DNA of 50,921 bases from an uncultured Porphyromonadaceae bacterium (GTDB lineage Bacteria > Bacteroidota > Bacteroidia > Bacteroidales > Muribaculaceae). Of this stretch, positions 32,659 through 42,016 are shown one piece after another (positions within the stretch are counted from its first letter, which is position 1; every line of letters starts with the position of its first letter). The notes under the pieces are model-generated. The model ran no database searches, was not told the origin of the DNA, and was given only the letters and a program-made list of their open reading frames with translations. The position numbers were made by a program, and so were the translations under genes. The DNA is taken from the NCBI GenBank assembly GCA_947176915.1, contig CAMWSM010000009.1, positions 1 to 50,921 of the forward strand, read 5' to 3'.

Positions 32659-34614
32659 ATGAAAAGAAAGTCATTCATAATTATGGGGGCGGCCTTGATG
32701 ATGACTGCCCTGTCAGTCAGGGGTGCAGATCCGGACTTGCCTAAAGTAGAGATATTGGGCAAGGAGTATTATTATCACGAGATAAAAAAAGGGGAAAGCA
32801 TTTATGGCATTGCCAAACAGCATGGCTGGGATCTTGATGAACTTGTGCGTCTTAATCCGGCAACAGCCTCCGATATGGCGAAGGGCTCCCGACTTTATTA
32901 TCCTACAGGACGGGTAACAGTCGTAACGGATTTTAATCCGGATATGAAGGCTTCTGATAATAAAGAGGATTATGAACCTATCCGACATCTCGTGAAACGA
33001 GGTGAAACTGTTTACAGCATATCCCGGCAGTATAATATCCCTGTTGAGACAATCTATGCATCATGTCCCGATTCCAAATATGGAATTAAGGCAGGGGAAA
33101 CCCTGGTTATTCAGCAGCCTGCGTCCGGTAAGGATGGTGGCTATCTATATTATGAAATAAAATCAGGCGACACTCTTTTTGGGCTTGCAAAGAAATATCA
33201 TACCTCTGTTGAGGACATATTGACCCTTAATCCCGGTGTTTCTGAAAGAAACTTCAAAAGCGGGGAAACAATACGTATTGCTGTTAATTCCGAGCAACGG
33301 AAAGTACACACTGAACTTGTGGAGGAATCACGACTTGCCAGCCTTGACAGTTATAAAGTTGGACGTAAGGATGACTGGAATTCAATATCTCAGAAAACAG
33401 GAGTGGCTGTTGAAACTCTAAAAGAGGCTAATGATAATGTAGAAAAGCCTAAGAAAAATGATGTGATAAATATACCCGTTATGGAAACGGTTACTGTTGA
33501 AAAGGAATATATAGAATCTGATCCCAGAGAAAAAACAACTGAAGGAATCAGGGAATTGTATGACTCCATTCACAACACCAACGGTAATGAAATGTTGCAG
33601 CAAGTCAAGGTTGCACTCTTGTTGGAGGAACCTACAGGCAAAAGGGACATAGACTTTACAAGAGGTTTTCTGACTGCTCTTGACGGTATGAGCAAGACTC
33701 CTTTCAAGATAGATTTTAAGGTGATTGATGGCAGAAGTGCTTCTGAAAAAGTTCTTCAATCTTTAGATGAATATCATCCGAATCTTTTGATTTCTACAGC
33801 TGACAAGTCTTTCCCTGTCTATCTTGCCGAGTATGGTAATAAATATAATGTAGAGGTTGTAAATGTTTTCGATATTAAGAACGAGTTGTGTGAGGAGAAT
33901 CCCTCTATAATTCAGCTTTTGCCCTCTTCAGCTTACTTCAACCAGCAGATGGGAGAGCAGCTTTTCGAGGATTATGGAAATCGTAAAATTGTAATGGTTG
34001 GAAGGGTTGATTCGGGAGACGGCATAGCTGAGGCCTTCCTCGCGAAATTAGGGGATAATAAACCTCAGCAAACCAGTGTTGCCAGTCTTACAAATTATAG
34101 TGTGGCAGGTGATAACGAATATCTTTTCTACTGCTATTCCACTCGAAAGGATGAAATTGCAGATATACTGCAGGCTATAGAGAATATTCGTGAAAGGGAA
34201 CCATTTGCCGAAATTGCAGTTGTCGGCAGACCTAACTGGGTTACATTAACAGAAACCTATGGAGACCGCTTCGGAGACGCCGGAGTGGTGATTCCTTCAA
34301 GAGTATGGTTTGATGCAGACTCAGATAAGGGCAAAAGATTTGTAAGGAATTTCACATCGCTTTTTGGGAGTGCACCTGTGAAGTCATTCCCGAATTTTGC
34401 TGCGTGTGGATATGATGTTGCCAATTATTTCATACCTTCTACCGCTAAGAACGGAGGCGATTTCAATAAAGGCTTTAATGAATTTGATGCGGAAATAGTC
34501 CAGTCAGACATCCGTCTTGAGCGTATAAATAATTGGGGAGGCTTTACGAATCGTGTAGGCTATTTCGTAAAATTCCGCCCGGGAGGATTTGTGGATAAAA
34601 TCATGCTCAAATGA
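32659..34614 (+). CDS. Periplasmic protein with four LysM domains and a periplasmic-binding-like domain
   Basis: A 651-residue exported protein; the signal peptide begins MKRKSFIIMGAALMMTALSV. Four LysM-like units follow, three clear (IKKGESIYGIAKQHG, VKRGETVYSISRQYN, IKSGDTLFGLAKKYH) and one weaker (VGRKDDWNSISQKTG), together about residues 30-275. The C-terminal half (about 310-651) resembles a type I periplasmic-binding fold (VKVALLLEEP, LLISTADKSFPVYLAEYG, RKIVMVGRVDSGDGIAEAFL). It probably binds peptidoglycan while sensing or binding another ligand. Starts at 32608 and 32650 are also in frame; 32659 was chosen because it opens the signal peptide and leaves a normal leader after the -7 box. 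Its stop overlaps the next start (ATGA). Confidence 0.83.
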   Translation: MKRKSFIIMGAALMMTALSVRGADPDLPKVEILGKEYYYHEIKKGESIYGIAKQHGWDLDELVRLNPATASDMAKGSRLYYPTGRVTVVTDFNPDMKASDNKEDYEPIRHLVKRGETVYSISRQYNIPVETIYASCPDSKYGIKAGETLVIQQPASGKDGGYLYYEIKSGDTLFGLAKKYHTSVEDILTLNPGVSERNFKSGETIRIAVNSEQRKVHTELVEESRLASLDSYKVGRKDDWNSISQKTGVAVETLKEANDNVEKPKKNDVINIPVMETVTVEKEYIESDPREKTTEGIRELYDSIHNTNGNEMLQQVKVALLLEEPTGKRDIDFTRGFLTALDGMSKTPFKIDFKVIDGRSASEKVLQSLDEYHPNLLISTADKSFPVYLAEYGNKYNVEVVNVFDIKNELCEENPSIIQLLPSSAYFNQQMGEQLFEDYGNRKIVMVGRVDSGDGIAEAFLAKLGDNKPQQTSVASLTNYSVAGDNEYLFYCYSTRKDEIADILQAIENIREREPFAEIAVVGRPNWVTLTETYGDRFGDAGVVIPSRVWFDADSDKGKRFVRNFTSLFGSAPVKSFPNFAACGYDVANYFIPSTAKNGGDFNKGFNEFDAEIVQSDIRLERINNWGGFTNRVGYFVKFRPGGFVDKIMLK

Positions 34615-35318
34615 AATTAAGAGAGAAGAGTTTTTCATCCGGTTTAAGATTCCTTTTTGTCTCGCTAATGCTGATACTTACAATGGGGCTAAACGCACAG
34701 ACTCATTATAACTCAAATGTTGCATTAGGAGTGAGAGGAGGAATGGATATGTCGCAGGTATTTTTCAATCCGTCTGTACGTCAGACTTTCAACTTGGGAT
34801 TTACCGGAGGTGTTATGGTGAGATATGTAGAGGAGAATCACTTCGGACTAATCGGAGAATTGAATTTTGTGCAAAGGGGTTGGAAGGAGAATTTTGAGGG
34901 AGCTCCTTACAATTACAGAAGAACTTTGAACTATATTGAACTTCCGGTCTTTGCCCATATATTTTTCGGCCGGAGGGGTAAATTCTTCTTTAATGCCGGT
35001 CCGCAGGTGGCAGTATATTTGGGAGACAAAGTGAATGCAAACTTTAATCCTGAGGAGATGCAGAGTTTGCCGGATTTCCCAATACGAAATCGCACTAATA
35101 CGCAAATGCTCCTGACAATGAGCCAAAAGTTTGATTATGGCATTTCTGCCGGACTTGGTGGAGAATTTAATCTGAATAAAAAGAATTCTTTAAGTATTGA
35201 GGCAAGATTTTATTATGGCCTGGGGAATGTTTTCCCATCAAAACGTTCAGACGTTTTCAGCGCCTCTAACCAGATGACTATTTCAGCTGCTATCGGCTAT
35301 TGGTTCAGGATAAAGTAA
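34611..35318 (+). CDS. Porin-family outer-membrane beta-barrel protein (PorT-like)
   Basis: A 235-residue protein with a signal peptide ending GLNAQ. The mature part is an eight-strand-type barrel of the outer-membrane beta-barrel (OMP_b-brl_2/PorT-like) kind: VALGVRGGMDMSQVFF, FTGGVMVRYVEENHFGLIGELNFVQRGW, LNYIELPVFAHIFFGRRGKFFFNAGPQ, FDYGISAGLGGEFNL, and a last strand TISAAIGYWFRI. The start overlaps the LysM gene by four bases, so the two are coupled and may form a peptidoglycan-to-outer-membrane unit (inference). PorT itself belongs to type IX secretion, but orthology cannot be judged here. A bidirectional terminator follows. Confidence 0.85.
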   Translation: MKLREKSFSSGLRFLFVSLMLILTMGLNAQTHYNSNVALGVRGGMDMSQVFFNPSVRQTFNLGFTGGVMVRYVEENHFGLIGELNFVQRGWKENFEGAPYNYRRTLNYIELPVFAHIFFGRRGKFFFNAGPQVAVYLGDKVNANFNPEEMQSLPDFPIRNRTNTQMLLTMSQKFDYGISAGLGGEFNLNKKNSLSIEARFYYGLGNVFPSKRSDVFSASNQMTISAAIGYWFRIK

Positions 35319-35365
35319 GACAGTTTAATATAATGTTGTGGACACAACTAATATCAAAGCAGATG

Positions 35366-35402
35366 AAACGCCGGAAGAATCATAGAATACTTCCGGCGTT
35401 TT
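35366..35402. terminator. Bidirectional terminator between the porin-like gene and cdsA
   Basis: A perfect 12-bp stem (35366-35377 with 35390-35401) lies between convergent genes. Short T-runs are present on both sides. Confidence 0.8.
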
Positions 35403-35421
35403 AAGTAAATATGGAAAAAGA

Positions 35422-36228
35422 TTATATAAGTTTTGTCAAACAGATATAGACTAAGACTGCCGGCATTACAAAAAGCAAGGAGTCAATACGGTCAAGAATG
35501 CCTCCATGACCGGGAATCAGATTTCCGGAATCCTTGATGTGGAGAGTACGTTTGATAAGCGATTCCACCAGATCGCCCCAGGTGGCAAATACCGTAACGA
35601 CACAACCTAAAATTATCCATTGTGCGATTCCATAAAAATTGAAGAAGTCAGCCCAAAGGAAATTAGAGGCAATTCCGGCACCAATATTGAATATAAGTCC
35701 TCCGAAAAAGCCCTCCCATGACTTTTTGGGAGATATACGTTCAAAGAGACGATGTTTTCCCAATAGACTTCCGGTTAGGAATGCCCCGGTATCGTTTATC
35801 CATATCATGCAGAATACAGCAAGGATTATGTGAGTGCCCCACCATTGTCCCATAGCAGCCATCAGTCCTAAAGGGAGGGCAATATAAAGCTGGGTCATAA
35901 GGGATTTGGCAAGATTAGCAAGAGGAGTAGGACTTTTTATATATAATTCCATGGTCATCCTGCAAAGGAGAACGAAAATCCAGAGTATAAGAGGGTAGAG
36001 GAGCCAGCCAAAAGCAAGACAAATGCCTCCCGCTATGTCAAGAAGAAGGGTGGGTATGGTAGCTTTTGACAGCTCATGAGTAATTTTCTCAAACTCAACA
36101 ATAGCCAGTGCAGCAAAAGCGGCAGCCATAAATGATAATGGGAAAGACCCCCAAAGCACACATCCGACAATAATTGCGACATAAATGATTCCGGATACTG
36201 TGCGGGTGAGCAGGGATTTGAGATTCAT
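35422..36228 (-). CDS. cdsA: Phosphatidate cytidylyltransferase
   Basis: A 268-residue inner-membrane enzyme that makes CDP-diacylglycerol from phosphatidate and CTP, the precursor of all phospholipids. About eight hydrophobic helices are present. The CDS signature is fully conserved near the C-terminus (SLIKRTLHIKDSGNLIPGH followed by GGILDRID), including the catalytic Lys-Asp and Asp residues. Length is typical. It has its own promoter box and is separated from lpxA by a terminator. In other Bacteroidales I recall cdsA directly following ftsH; here the efflux-lpxA operon lies between them. Confidence 0.95.
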   Translation of the reverse strand: MNLKSLLTRTVSGIIYVAIIVGCVLWGSFPLSFMAAAFAALAIVEFEKITHELSKATIPTLLLDIAGGICLAFGWLLYPLILWIFVLLCRMTMELYIKSPTPLANLAKSLMTQLYIALPLGLMAAMGQWWGTHIILAVFCMIWINDTGAFLTGSLLGKHRLFERISPKKSWEGFFGGLIFNIGAGIASNFLWADFFNFYGIAQWIILGCVVTVFATWGDLVESLIKRTLHIKDSGNLIPGHGGILDRIDSLLFVMPAVLVYICLTKLI

Positions 36229-36272
36229 CGTTATAATTTTTGTGGATTGAACAATCGTATAAATTTATACCG

Positions 36273-36304
36273 CAAAGATAATTAATCTGACTGTTGTATG
36301 CAAA
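36273..36304 (-). promoter_or_regulatory. Bacteroidetes promoter for cdsA
   Basis: The minus strand has TTTG (36301-36304), a 20-base spacer and TATCTTTG (36273-36280). The -33 element overlaps the T-run of the lpxA terminator. The start is 44 bases downstream. Confidence 0.65.
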
Positions 36305-36330
36305 AAAAAGCTGTGCGAGCGCACAGCTTT
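36302..36330 (-). terminator. Terminator of the efflux-lpxA operon
   Basis: A perfect 10-bp stem (36307-36316 with 36321-36330), 4-base loop, is followed on the minus strand by a T-run (complement of 36302-36309). It lies 21 bases after the lpxA stop. Confidence 0.88.
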
Positions 36331-36351
36331 TTACAAGATATTGGAACTCCC

Positions 36352-37149
36352 TTAGTAGTCAGTATCAATTACAGGGACAGCGGCAAGCTTTTGGTCATGT
36401 TCGTTGATGAAAGAGATGATGAGCTCTCTTTCCGGACTGGGATCGACATCCTGTTTAATTCTCCTGAGAGCGTTAAATACGGATGTCCCTTCAAGATAGA
36501 GATGGCGATAGCATTTAGCAATATCGGTTATTATTTCATCAGATTTCTTCCCCCTCTTCAATACAAAAGCATTGACCCCGAAATAGGATATGGGGTTATG
36601 AGCCATTACAGTGAATGGAGGAACATGACCGTTAACACGGCAGCCGCCCTTGATAAGAACCCAATCTCCCACATGACATTTCTCATGGACGAGAGCATGA
36701 GACGAAAGGATTGTCTTGTTTCCTATCTTGACATCGCCAGCAATTTTAACTGCATTTCCAAGCACGGAATGGCTTCCGATTACGGAATCATGACCGATAT
36801 GAGTCTGAGCCATGATGAAGGAATTGCTACCTATTTCGGTCTTGCCGTTCAGATGAATGCTGCGGTTGATAATAACTTGTTCTCTGATTTTATTATTATC
36901 TCCGATCACAACAAAGGATTCCTCCCCCTTCCAACGGAAATCCTGAGGGGTTGCAGCGATTATCGCACCCTCAAAAATTTCATTATTCTTTCCAATGCGT
37001 GCTCCTGATAGAACGCTTGCATGAGGATGAATCCTGCATCCGGATCCTATCTCAACATTGCCTTCTATATAGGCGAATGCATCAACAACCACATCGTCTG
37101 CAAGATGAGCGGTAGGGTCAACGTAAGCCAAATTACTTATCTTTGCCAT
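36352..37149 (-). CDS. lpxA: UDP-N-acetylglucosamine O-acyltransferase LpxA
   Basis: A 265-residue left-handed beta-helix enzyme catalysing the first step of lipid A synthesis, moving a 3-hydroxyacyl chain from acyl-carrier protein to UDP-GlcNAc. Hexapeptide repeats run through residues 10-190. The catalytic histidine is His120 in QTHIGHDSVIG, equivalent to His125 of E. coli. The C-terminal helical domain (GVNAFVLKRGKKSDEIITDI ...) is present. Length is typical. It starts 26 bases after the outer-membrane efflux gene stops, with no terminator between, so it is the last gene of that operon, an uncommon location: lpxA more often sits with lpxC/fabZ or lpxD. Confidence 0.95.
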   Translation of the reverse strand: MAKISNLAYVDPTAHLADDVVVDAFAYIEGNVEIGSGCRIHPHASVLSGARIGKNNEIFEGAIIAATPQDFRWKGEESFVVIGDNNKIREQVIINRSIHLNGKTEIGSNSFIMAQTHIGHDSVIGSHSVLGNAVKIAGDVKIGNKTILSSHALVHEKCHVGDWVLIKGGCRVNGHVPPFTVMAHNPISYFGVNAFVLKRGKKSDEIITDIAKCYRHLYLEGTSVFNALRRIKQDVDPSPERELIISFINEHDQKLAAVPVIDTDY

Positions 37150-37175
37150 AATATTTAGGTTTTAAGGTTTGAAAA

Positions 37176-38570
37176 TCATCTTCCACCGCCTACTGCCTGA
37201 TATAATGAGATCAAAGCGGCAGCACGTTCGTGCCAGTTAGCTATGCAAGCAAGCTGAGCCTGCAGAAGACTTGATCTTGCAGTCAATACCTCCAGATATG
37301 TAGTGGTCTGATTATACATGAAAAGTTCATTGGTATACTCCACGGACTTTTCAAGCTGATCAACCTGCAGCTGGAGATATTTATCTTTCTCCACATTCTT
37401 AGTGTAATTGACAAGAGCATCGCTGACGTCAGAACTTGCACTGAGGACGGTGTACTCGAATGTATTCATTGCTTGCTTCTGTTGGGCTTTTGCAGCTTCC
37501 AGAGTTGCGATATTCTGACCACGTGAGAATATAGGAGCTGTAAGGGAGCCGGCAAGTTGCCAGAACCATTCGCCCGGATTCTTGATTAATGAGCCTACAA
37601 GGTTAGTAAAACCTCCCTGTGCGGAGATTATAAGGCTTGGATAGAAAGCGGCACGGGCACTATTTGTGGCGTAATAAGCCACGGCAAGATTCCTTTCCGC
37701 TGCCCTGACATCCGGACGTACGGCAAGATAGTTGATAGGAATGCCGTTAACGAGATTGTCCGGAAGAGTGAAGTTGCAATCGGAAGTTACTTCCCACGTC
37801 TGCGGATAGGTATTTAGCAGAAGCGACATTGTGTTGTTGAGCTCATTTATGGAAGCCTCAAGAGTCGGAATAGTGCTCATTATGTTATAATAATTGGCAC
37901 GGCTCTGCACAACAGCAGCCTCATTGGTTCGGCCAGCCTCTTTGAGCAATTCCATGCTCTCAACTTGTTCTTTCCAGATCTCGGAAGTGCGTTGGGTGAG
38001 CCCAAGCTGCTGATTAAGCATCACGAGAGAGTAATAAACATTAGCCACACCGCATACAATCTGTGAACGGGTAGCCATTTCATAATCCTGAGCCATCTCT
38101 TCTGAGACCTTTGCTCCTCTTTTGCGATTAAGGATCTTTCCAAAAACGTCGATTTCCCATTGAGCAGCCAAAGGAAGAGTGTAGCTCCATTCAGCACTTG
38201 TACGTGGCATTTTATTTCCCCCATATTGTCCGATTCCCGCATTAGGCGAAAAAGCAAGAGAGGGAAAATAACTTAGTTTTGCTCCTTTAAGCTGGGCATG
38301 AGCAATATCAATGTTCAGTTTGGCATTTTTAAGATCCTTATTATTAGCGATAGCAAGACGAATGAGAGATTGCAATTTAGGATCGGTGAAGACCTTCTCC
38401 CACCCCAGATAGGGGAGGGAGGTGGAGTCAACCTGAGCTTCACTTGCTTTCTTAAAGTCGTTCGCTATCTGGCTTTGTTCAGCAGGAAACTCATATTTCT
38501 GATATATATGGCAACTTGAAAGTGAGAGAGCTGCCAAAGCGCCCACGGCGCATATTCTAATTTTATTCAT
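37176..38570 (-). CDS. RND efflux outer-membrane lipoprotein (OprM/NodT family)
   Basis: A 464-residue TolC-like outer-membrane channel. It has a lipoprotein signal with lipobox LSSC (Cys20). Two OEP repeats with long helices follow, typical of the family: LIRLAIANNKDLKNAKLNIDIA, WEIDVFGKILNRKRGAK, LAVRPDVRAAERNLA, AARAAFYPSLIIS-like FYPSLIISAQGG, and TARSSLLQAQLACI. It forms the exit duct of the tripartite pump with the adaptor and transporter genes immediately upstream (29 bases after the transporter stop). Length matches the family. Drug or lipid cargo cannot be inferred. Confidence 0.93.
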   Translation of the reverse strand: MNKIRICAVGALAALSLSSCHIYQKYEFPAEQSQIANDFKKASEAQVDSTSLPYLGWEKVFTDPKLQSLIRLAIANNKDLKNAKLNIDIAHAQLKGAKLSYFPSLAFSPNAGIGQYGGNKMPRTSAEWSYTLPLAAQWEIDVFGKILNRKRGAKVSEEMAQDYEMATRSQIVCGVANVYYSLVMLNQQLGLTQRTSEIWKEQVESMELLKEAGRTNEAAVVQSRANYYNIMSTIPTLEASINELNNTMSLLLNTYPQTWEVTSDCNFTLPDNLVNGIPINYLAVRPDVRAAERNLAVAYYATNSARAAFYPSLIISAQGGFTNLVGSLIKNPGEWFWQLAGSLTAPIFSRGQNIATLEAAKAQQKQAMNTFEYTVLSASSDVSDALVNYTKNVEKDKYLQLQVDQLEKSVEYTNELFMYNQTTTYLEVLTARSSLLQAQLACIANWHERAAALISLYQAVGGGR

Positions 38571-38599
38571 TTATTCTGATTGCTTAGTCTATGGAGGAA

Positions 38600-41500
38600 T
38601 CAATCTTGAGTGGGAACATACTGATCAAGCTCTGAAGAAATTCCCGAATTATCAGTATCTTTCCACTTCGGAGGAGAAAGTTTCTCCTGAAGGAGCTGGA
38701 AGGCAACGAAGAGAGCCGGCACAATTAAAACCTGAAGAATCATACCGATCAACATACCTCCAATAGCACCGCTTCCAAGTGCCTGATTACCATTTCTGCC
38801 GGCCCCATGTGCGAACATCATCGGGAGAAGACCGATAATCATGGCGAGTGAAGTCATTAGAATCGGACGTAAACGTGCTTTGGCTCCATGAATCGCAGAA
38901 TTCAACACGCTCATTCCCGTTTTACGTCGGTCAAGGGCAAACTCTACGATTAGAATAGCATTTTTCGCAAGCAGACCGATAAGCATGATGAGAGCAATCT
39001 GCAGATAGATATTATTTGCGATATCCATAATATGTGCGAAAATAAATGTTCCCATCAAACCGAATGGAACGGAGAGAATTACCGACCAGGGGAGAATATA
39101 ACTTTCATACTGGGCTGAAAGAATAAGATAAACAAAGAGGAGCACCAAAGCAAAAACATATCCTGTGCTTCCGCTTGAACCACTTGCCTCTTCACGCGTC
39201 ATACCTGAATATTCAAAGCCATAACCTACCGGAAGAGTAGCCTGAGCGATATTATTAATTGTTTCGATAGCTATGCCGGAAGACACTCCGGGTGCCGGTG
39301 TACCTGTGATAGATATTGCGGTAAACATATTGAAACGGTCAATCATATCAGGACCATATACCCTGGTTAGCTTCACGAAGTTATCGATTGGCGCCATTTC
39401 CACTCCATTACGGATTTTTATCTGTTTCAGGGTCTCGGGGGAAACACGAGCCTCGGGAGATGCCTGCATCATTACACGATAAAGTTTACCGTAACTGTTG
39501 AAGTTGGAGATATACATACCGCCATAATAACCTTGAAGTGCTTGGAGAACGGCATTCTGGGTAAGTCCTGCCTGCTTGATTTTTGCAACATCAAGCTCTA
39601 CCATGTATTGGGGGAAGGTAGGATTAAAGTTTGAGTATGCCATCTGAATATTCGGATCAGCATTTAATGCACCGATAAATTTCTGATAAACCTCAAAGAA
39701 TTTGTCAAGGCTACCGCCGGTCTTATCCTGCAGTTTAATTTCAAAACCGTTAGTGGCTGAATAACCTGAAATCATCGGAGGCTGGAAGAACATGATGCGC
39801 GCACCTTTCACAATGGAGGTCATGCCGAATAGCTGACCTACGATTGCTGAGGCACTTTCAGTGTTTTCATTACGCTCATCCCATGGCTTAAGCTTGATGA
39901 TGAAGGAGCCGTAAGTATTTCCTTGACCGCCAACGAAACTATAGCCTGTGATTGCTGTGCGACTTTTAACTGCCGGAATCGACCCGATTATACTGTCAAC
40001 CTTGTTCATAACCTCCTGAGTGCGTTCTTGAGAAGTTGCCGGAGGTAACGTTACGGCACCCATTATGGTGCCGGTGTCTTCTGTAGGCACAAGTGCAGTA
40101 GGAGTTATTGCCATAAGGAAGATAAGAATCCCTATTGATGCTGCTACTGCTATAAAGGAGATTACTTTATGTCCGGCAAAAAAACGCACCCCTTTCTGAT
40201 AGGCTATCAGGAGTTTATCGAATGATTTATTGAAAGCGTTGATAAAGTCCTGAGAGAAGATGCCGATAAGAGCTATAATTGCGACAACACATGCAATTAT
40301 GCTTAGAGCTACATTTTCAAAAGTGTACCAGCCGAGAACGAGGAATACTATCGCCGCAATCAGGAAAATTGTAGTTATTATAGGTGGGAAGGTGAATCTC
40401 TTCTTATACTGTGTCGCCATTGTTTTGGCAGCTTCAGAATAAGCCTCTCCCATTCTTTCTTTCAGAGTCTTGGAGTCATCATGTCCTTTCAGGAACAGTG
40501 CACAAAGGGCGGGGGAGAGTGTTAGCGCATTGATAGCCGAAAGACCTATTGCCATTGCCATAGTGAGACCGAACTGACGATAGAAGATACCGGATGTTCC
40601 GCCCAGGAATGACACGGGAATGAACACAAGCATCATCACAAGGGTGATTGATATAAGTGCTCCGGAGATCTCTCGCATGGCATCAATGGAGGCCTTACGT
40701 GCAGATTTGTAGCCCTGATCGAGCTTGGCATGCACAGCCTCCACAACGACTATGGCATCGTCCACCACAATGGCAATTGCAAGAACAAGAGCCGAAAGGG
40801 TAAGAAGGTTAATGGTGAATCCGAAAATGTTAAGAAGGAAGAATGTACCGATAAGTGCTACGGGAATTGCAATCATCGGGATAAGGGTGGAGCGGAAATC
40901 CTGAAGGAATATGAAAACAACGATAAACACGAGAACGAATGCCTCGATCAGAGTCTTGACAACCTCTTCAATAGAAGCGAAAAGGAAGTCGTTGACACTC
41001 ATGGTAGTCTGAAGAACCATACCGGCAGGTAGGTCCTTACGGGCATCATCCATAAGTTTTTCAATATTTTCAATTACTTCCGTAGCATTAGAGCCGGCTG
41101 ACTGGAACACTATAGCTGAACTGCCGAGGTGTCCGTCGTTCAGGTTTTGGAAACTGTAGGTGAGACGTCCGAGTTCCACATCAGCCACATCTTTGAGTCG
41201 AAGAATTTCTCCGTCCGGAGTAGCGCGGAGGATGATATTTTCAAACTCATTTTCATTTTGCAGACGTCCTTTATAGCGGAGGGTATACTGGAATGTCTGA
41301 TTTCCTTGTTCGCCAAATTGACCGGGAGCCGCCTCAATATTTTGCTCGGCAAGGGCAGCTGTAATGTCGGAAGGCATAAGTTTATATTGAGCCATCACAT
41401 CAGGCTTGAGCCAGATTCGCATAGAATAGTCAGCTCCGAACGCCATTGCGTCGCCAACACCCGAAACACGCTTGATAAGCGGAAGGATATTGATTGACAT

Positions 41501-41974
41501 GTAGTTATCGATAAACTGAGCGGTGTATTTATCCTCCGGGTCATACATGCCGATAACCATAAGCATAGAAGTCTGGCGTTTCTGGGTAATAACACCTACC
41601 TGCGTTACCTCACTTGGAAGGAAAGATGTGGCTTTCGCGACACGGTTCTGAACGTCGACAGCTGCCATGTCAGGATCCATACCTTGTTTAAAATAGACAT
41701 TGATAGTGGCGGAACCGTTATTGGTTGCTGAGGAGACCATGTAGTCCATGTTCTCAGCACCATTTATTTGCTCTTCAAGAGGTGCAATAACTGAATTTAG
41801 CACTGTCTGTGCATTCGCGCCGGTATAGGTTGTGGAAACCTGAATGGTCGGAGGTGCGATGTCAGGATATTGTTCGATAGGAAGGCTGAACAATCCGAGA
41901 ATACCGAAAATCACGATAAAAATCGAGATAACGGTGGAAAGCACGGGCCTGTTAATAAATCCGTCAAGTTTCAT
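38600..41974 (-). CDS. RND efflux transporter (AcrB/MexB family) with extra hydrophobic insertion
   Basis: A 1124-residue inner-membrane proton-driven pump of the HAE1 family. Visible hallmarks are the N-terminal FINRPVLSTVISIFIVIFG helix, GIGSGDAM-like SGVGDAMAFG, the TM4 proton-relay motif AIAIVVDDAIVVVEAV, and the TM10-TM12 segment GLLAKNAILIVEFA. It is some 70-80 residues longer than AcrB. The extra length sits around residues 520-575, between the two halves, and adds two hydrophobic helices. It lies 42 bases after the adaptor gene and belongs to the same operon. Function as a pump is secure; the insertion is unexplained. Confidence 0.95.
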   Translation of the reverse strand: MKLDGFINRPVLSTVISIFIVIFGILGLFSLPIEQYPDIAPPTIQVSTTYTGANAQTVLNSVIAPLEEQINGAENMDYMVSSATNNGSATINVYFKQGMDPDMAAVDVQNRVAKATSFLPSEVTQVGVITQKRQTSMLMVIGMYDPEDKYTAQFIDNYMSINILPLIKRVSGVGDAMAFGADYSMRIWLKPDVMAQYKLMPSDITAALAEQNIEAAPGQFGEQGNQTFQYTLRYKGRLQNENEFENIILRATPDGEILRLKDVADVELGRLTYSFQNLNDGHLGSSAIVFQSAGSNATEVIENIEKLMDDARKDLPAGMVLQTTMSVNDFLFASIEEVVKTLIEAFVLVFIVVFIFLQDFRSTLIPMIAIPVALIGTFFLLNIFGFTINLLTLSALVLAIAIVVDDAIVVVEAVHAKLDQGYKSARKASIDAMREISGALISITLVMMLVFIPVSFLGGTSGIFYRQFGLTMAMAIGLSAINALTLSPALCALFLKGHDDSKTLKERMGEAYSEAAKTMATQYKKRFTFPPIITTIFLIAAIVFLVLGWYTFENVALSIIACVVAIIALIGIFSQDFINAFNKSFDKLLIAYQKGVRFFAGHKVISFIAVAASIGILIFLMAITPTALVPTEDTGTIMGAVTLPPATSQERTQEVMNKVDSIIGSIPAVKSRTAITGYSFVGGQGNTYGSFIIKLKPWDERNENTESASAIVGQLFGMTSIVKGARIMFFQPPMISGYSATNGFEIKLQDKTGGSLDKFFEVYQKFIGALNADPNIQMAYSNFNPTFPQYMVELDVAKIKQAGLTQNAVLQALQGYYGGMYISNFNSYGKLYRVMMQASPEARVSPETLKQIKIRNGVEMAPIDNFVKLTRVYGPDMIDRFNMFTAISITGTPAPGVSSGIAIETINNIAQATLPVGYGFEYSGMTREEASGSSGSTGYVFALVLLFVYLILSAQYESYILPWSVILSVPFGLMGTFIFAHIMDIANNIYLQIALIMLIGLLAKNAILIVEFALDRRKTGMSVLNSAIHGAKARLRPILMTSLAMIIGLLPMMFAHGAGRNGNQALGSGAIGGMLIGMILQVLIVPALFVAFQLLQEKLSPPKWKDTDNSGISSELDQYVPTQD

Positions 41975-42016
41975 TTAAAGTTGATTTACTGGATTCTGAA
42001 TAAGTTTTATTATGTT

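Noticed and set aside
36298..37008. Long plus-strand open frame (236 codons) opposite lpxA
   Set aside because: It lies entirely antisense to a well-conserved lpxA, has no recognisable domain, and starts in the operon terminator.
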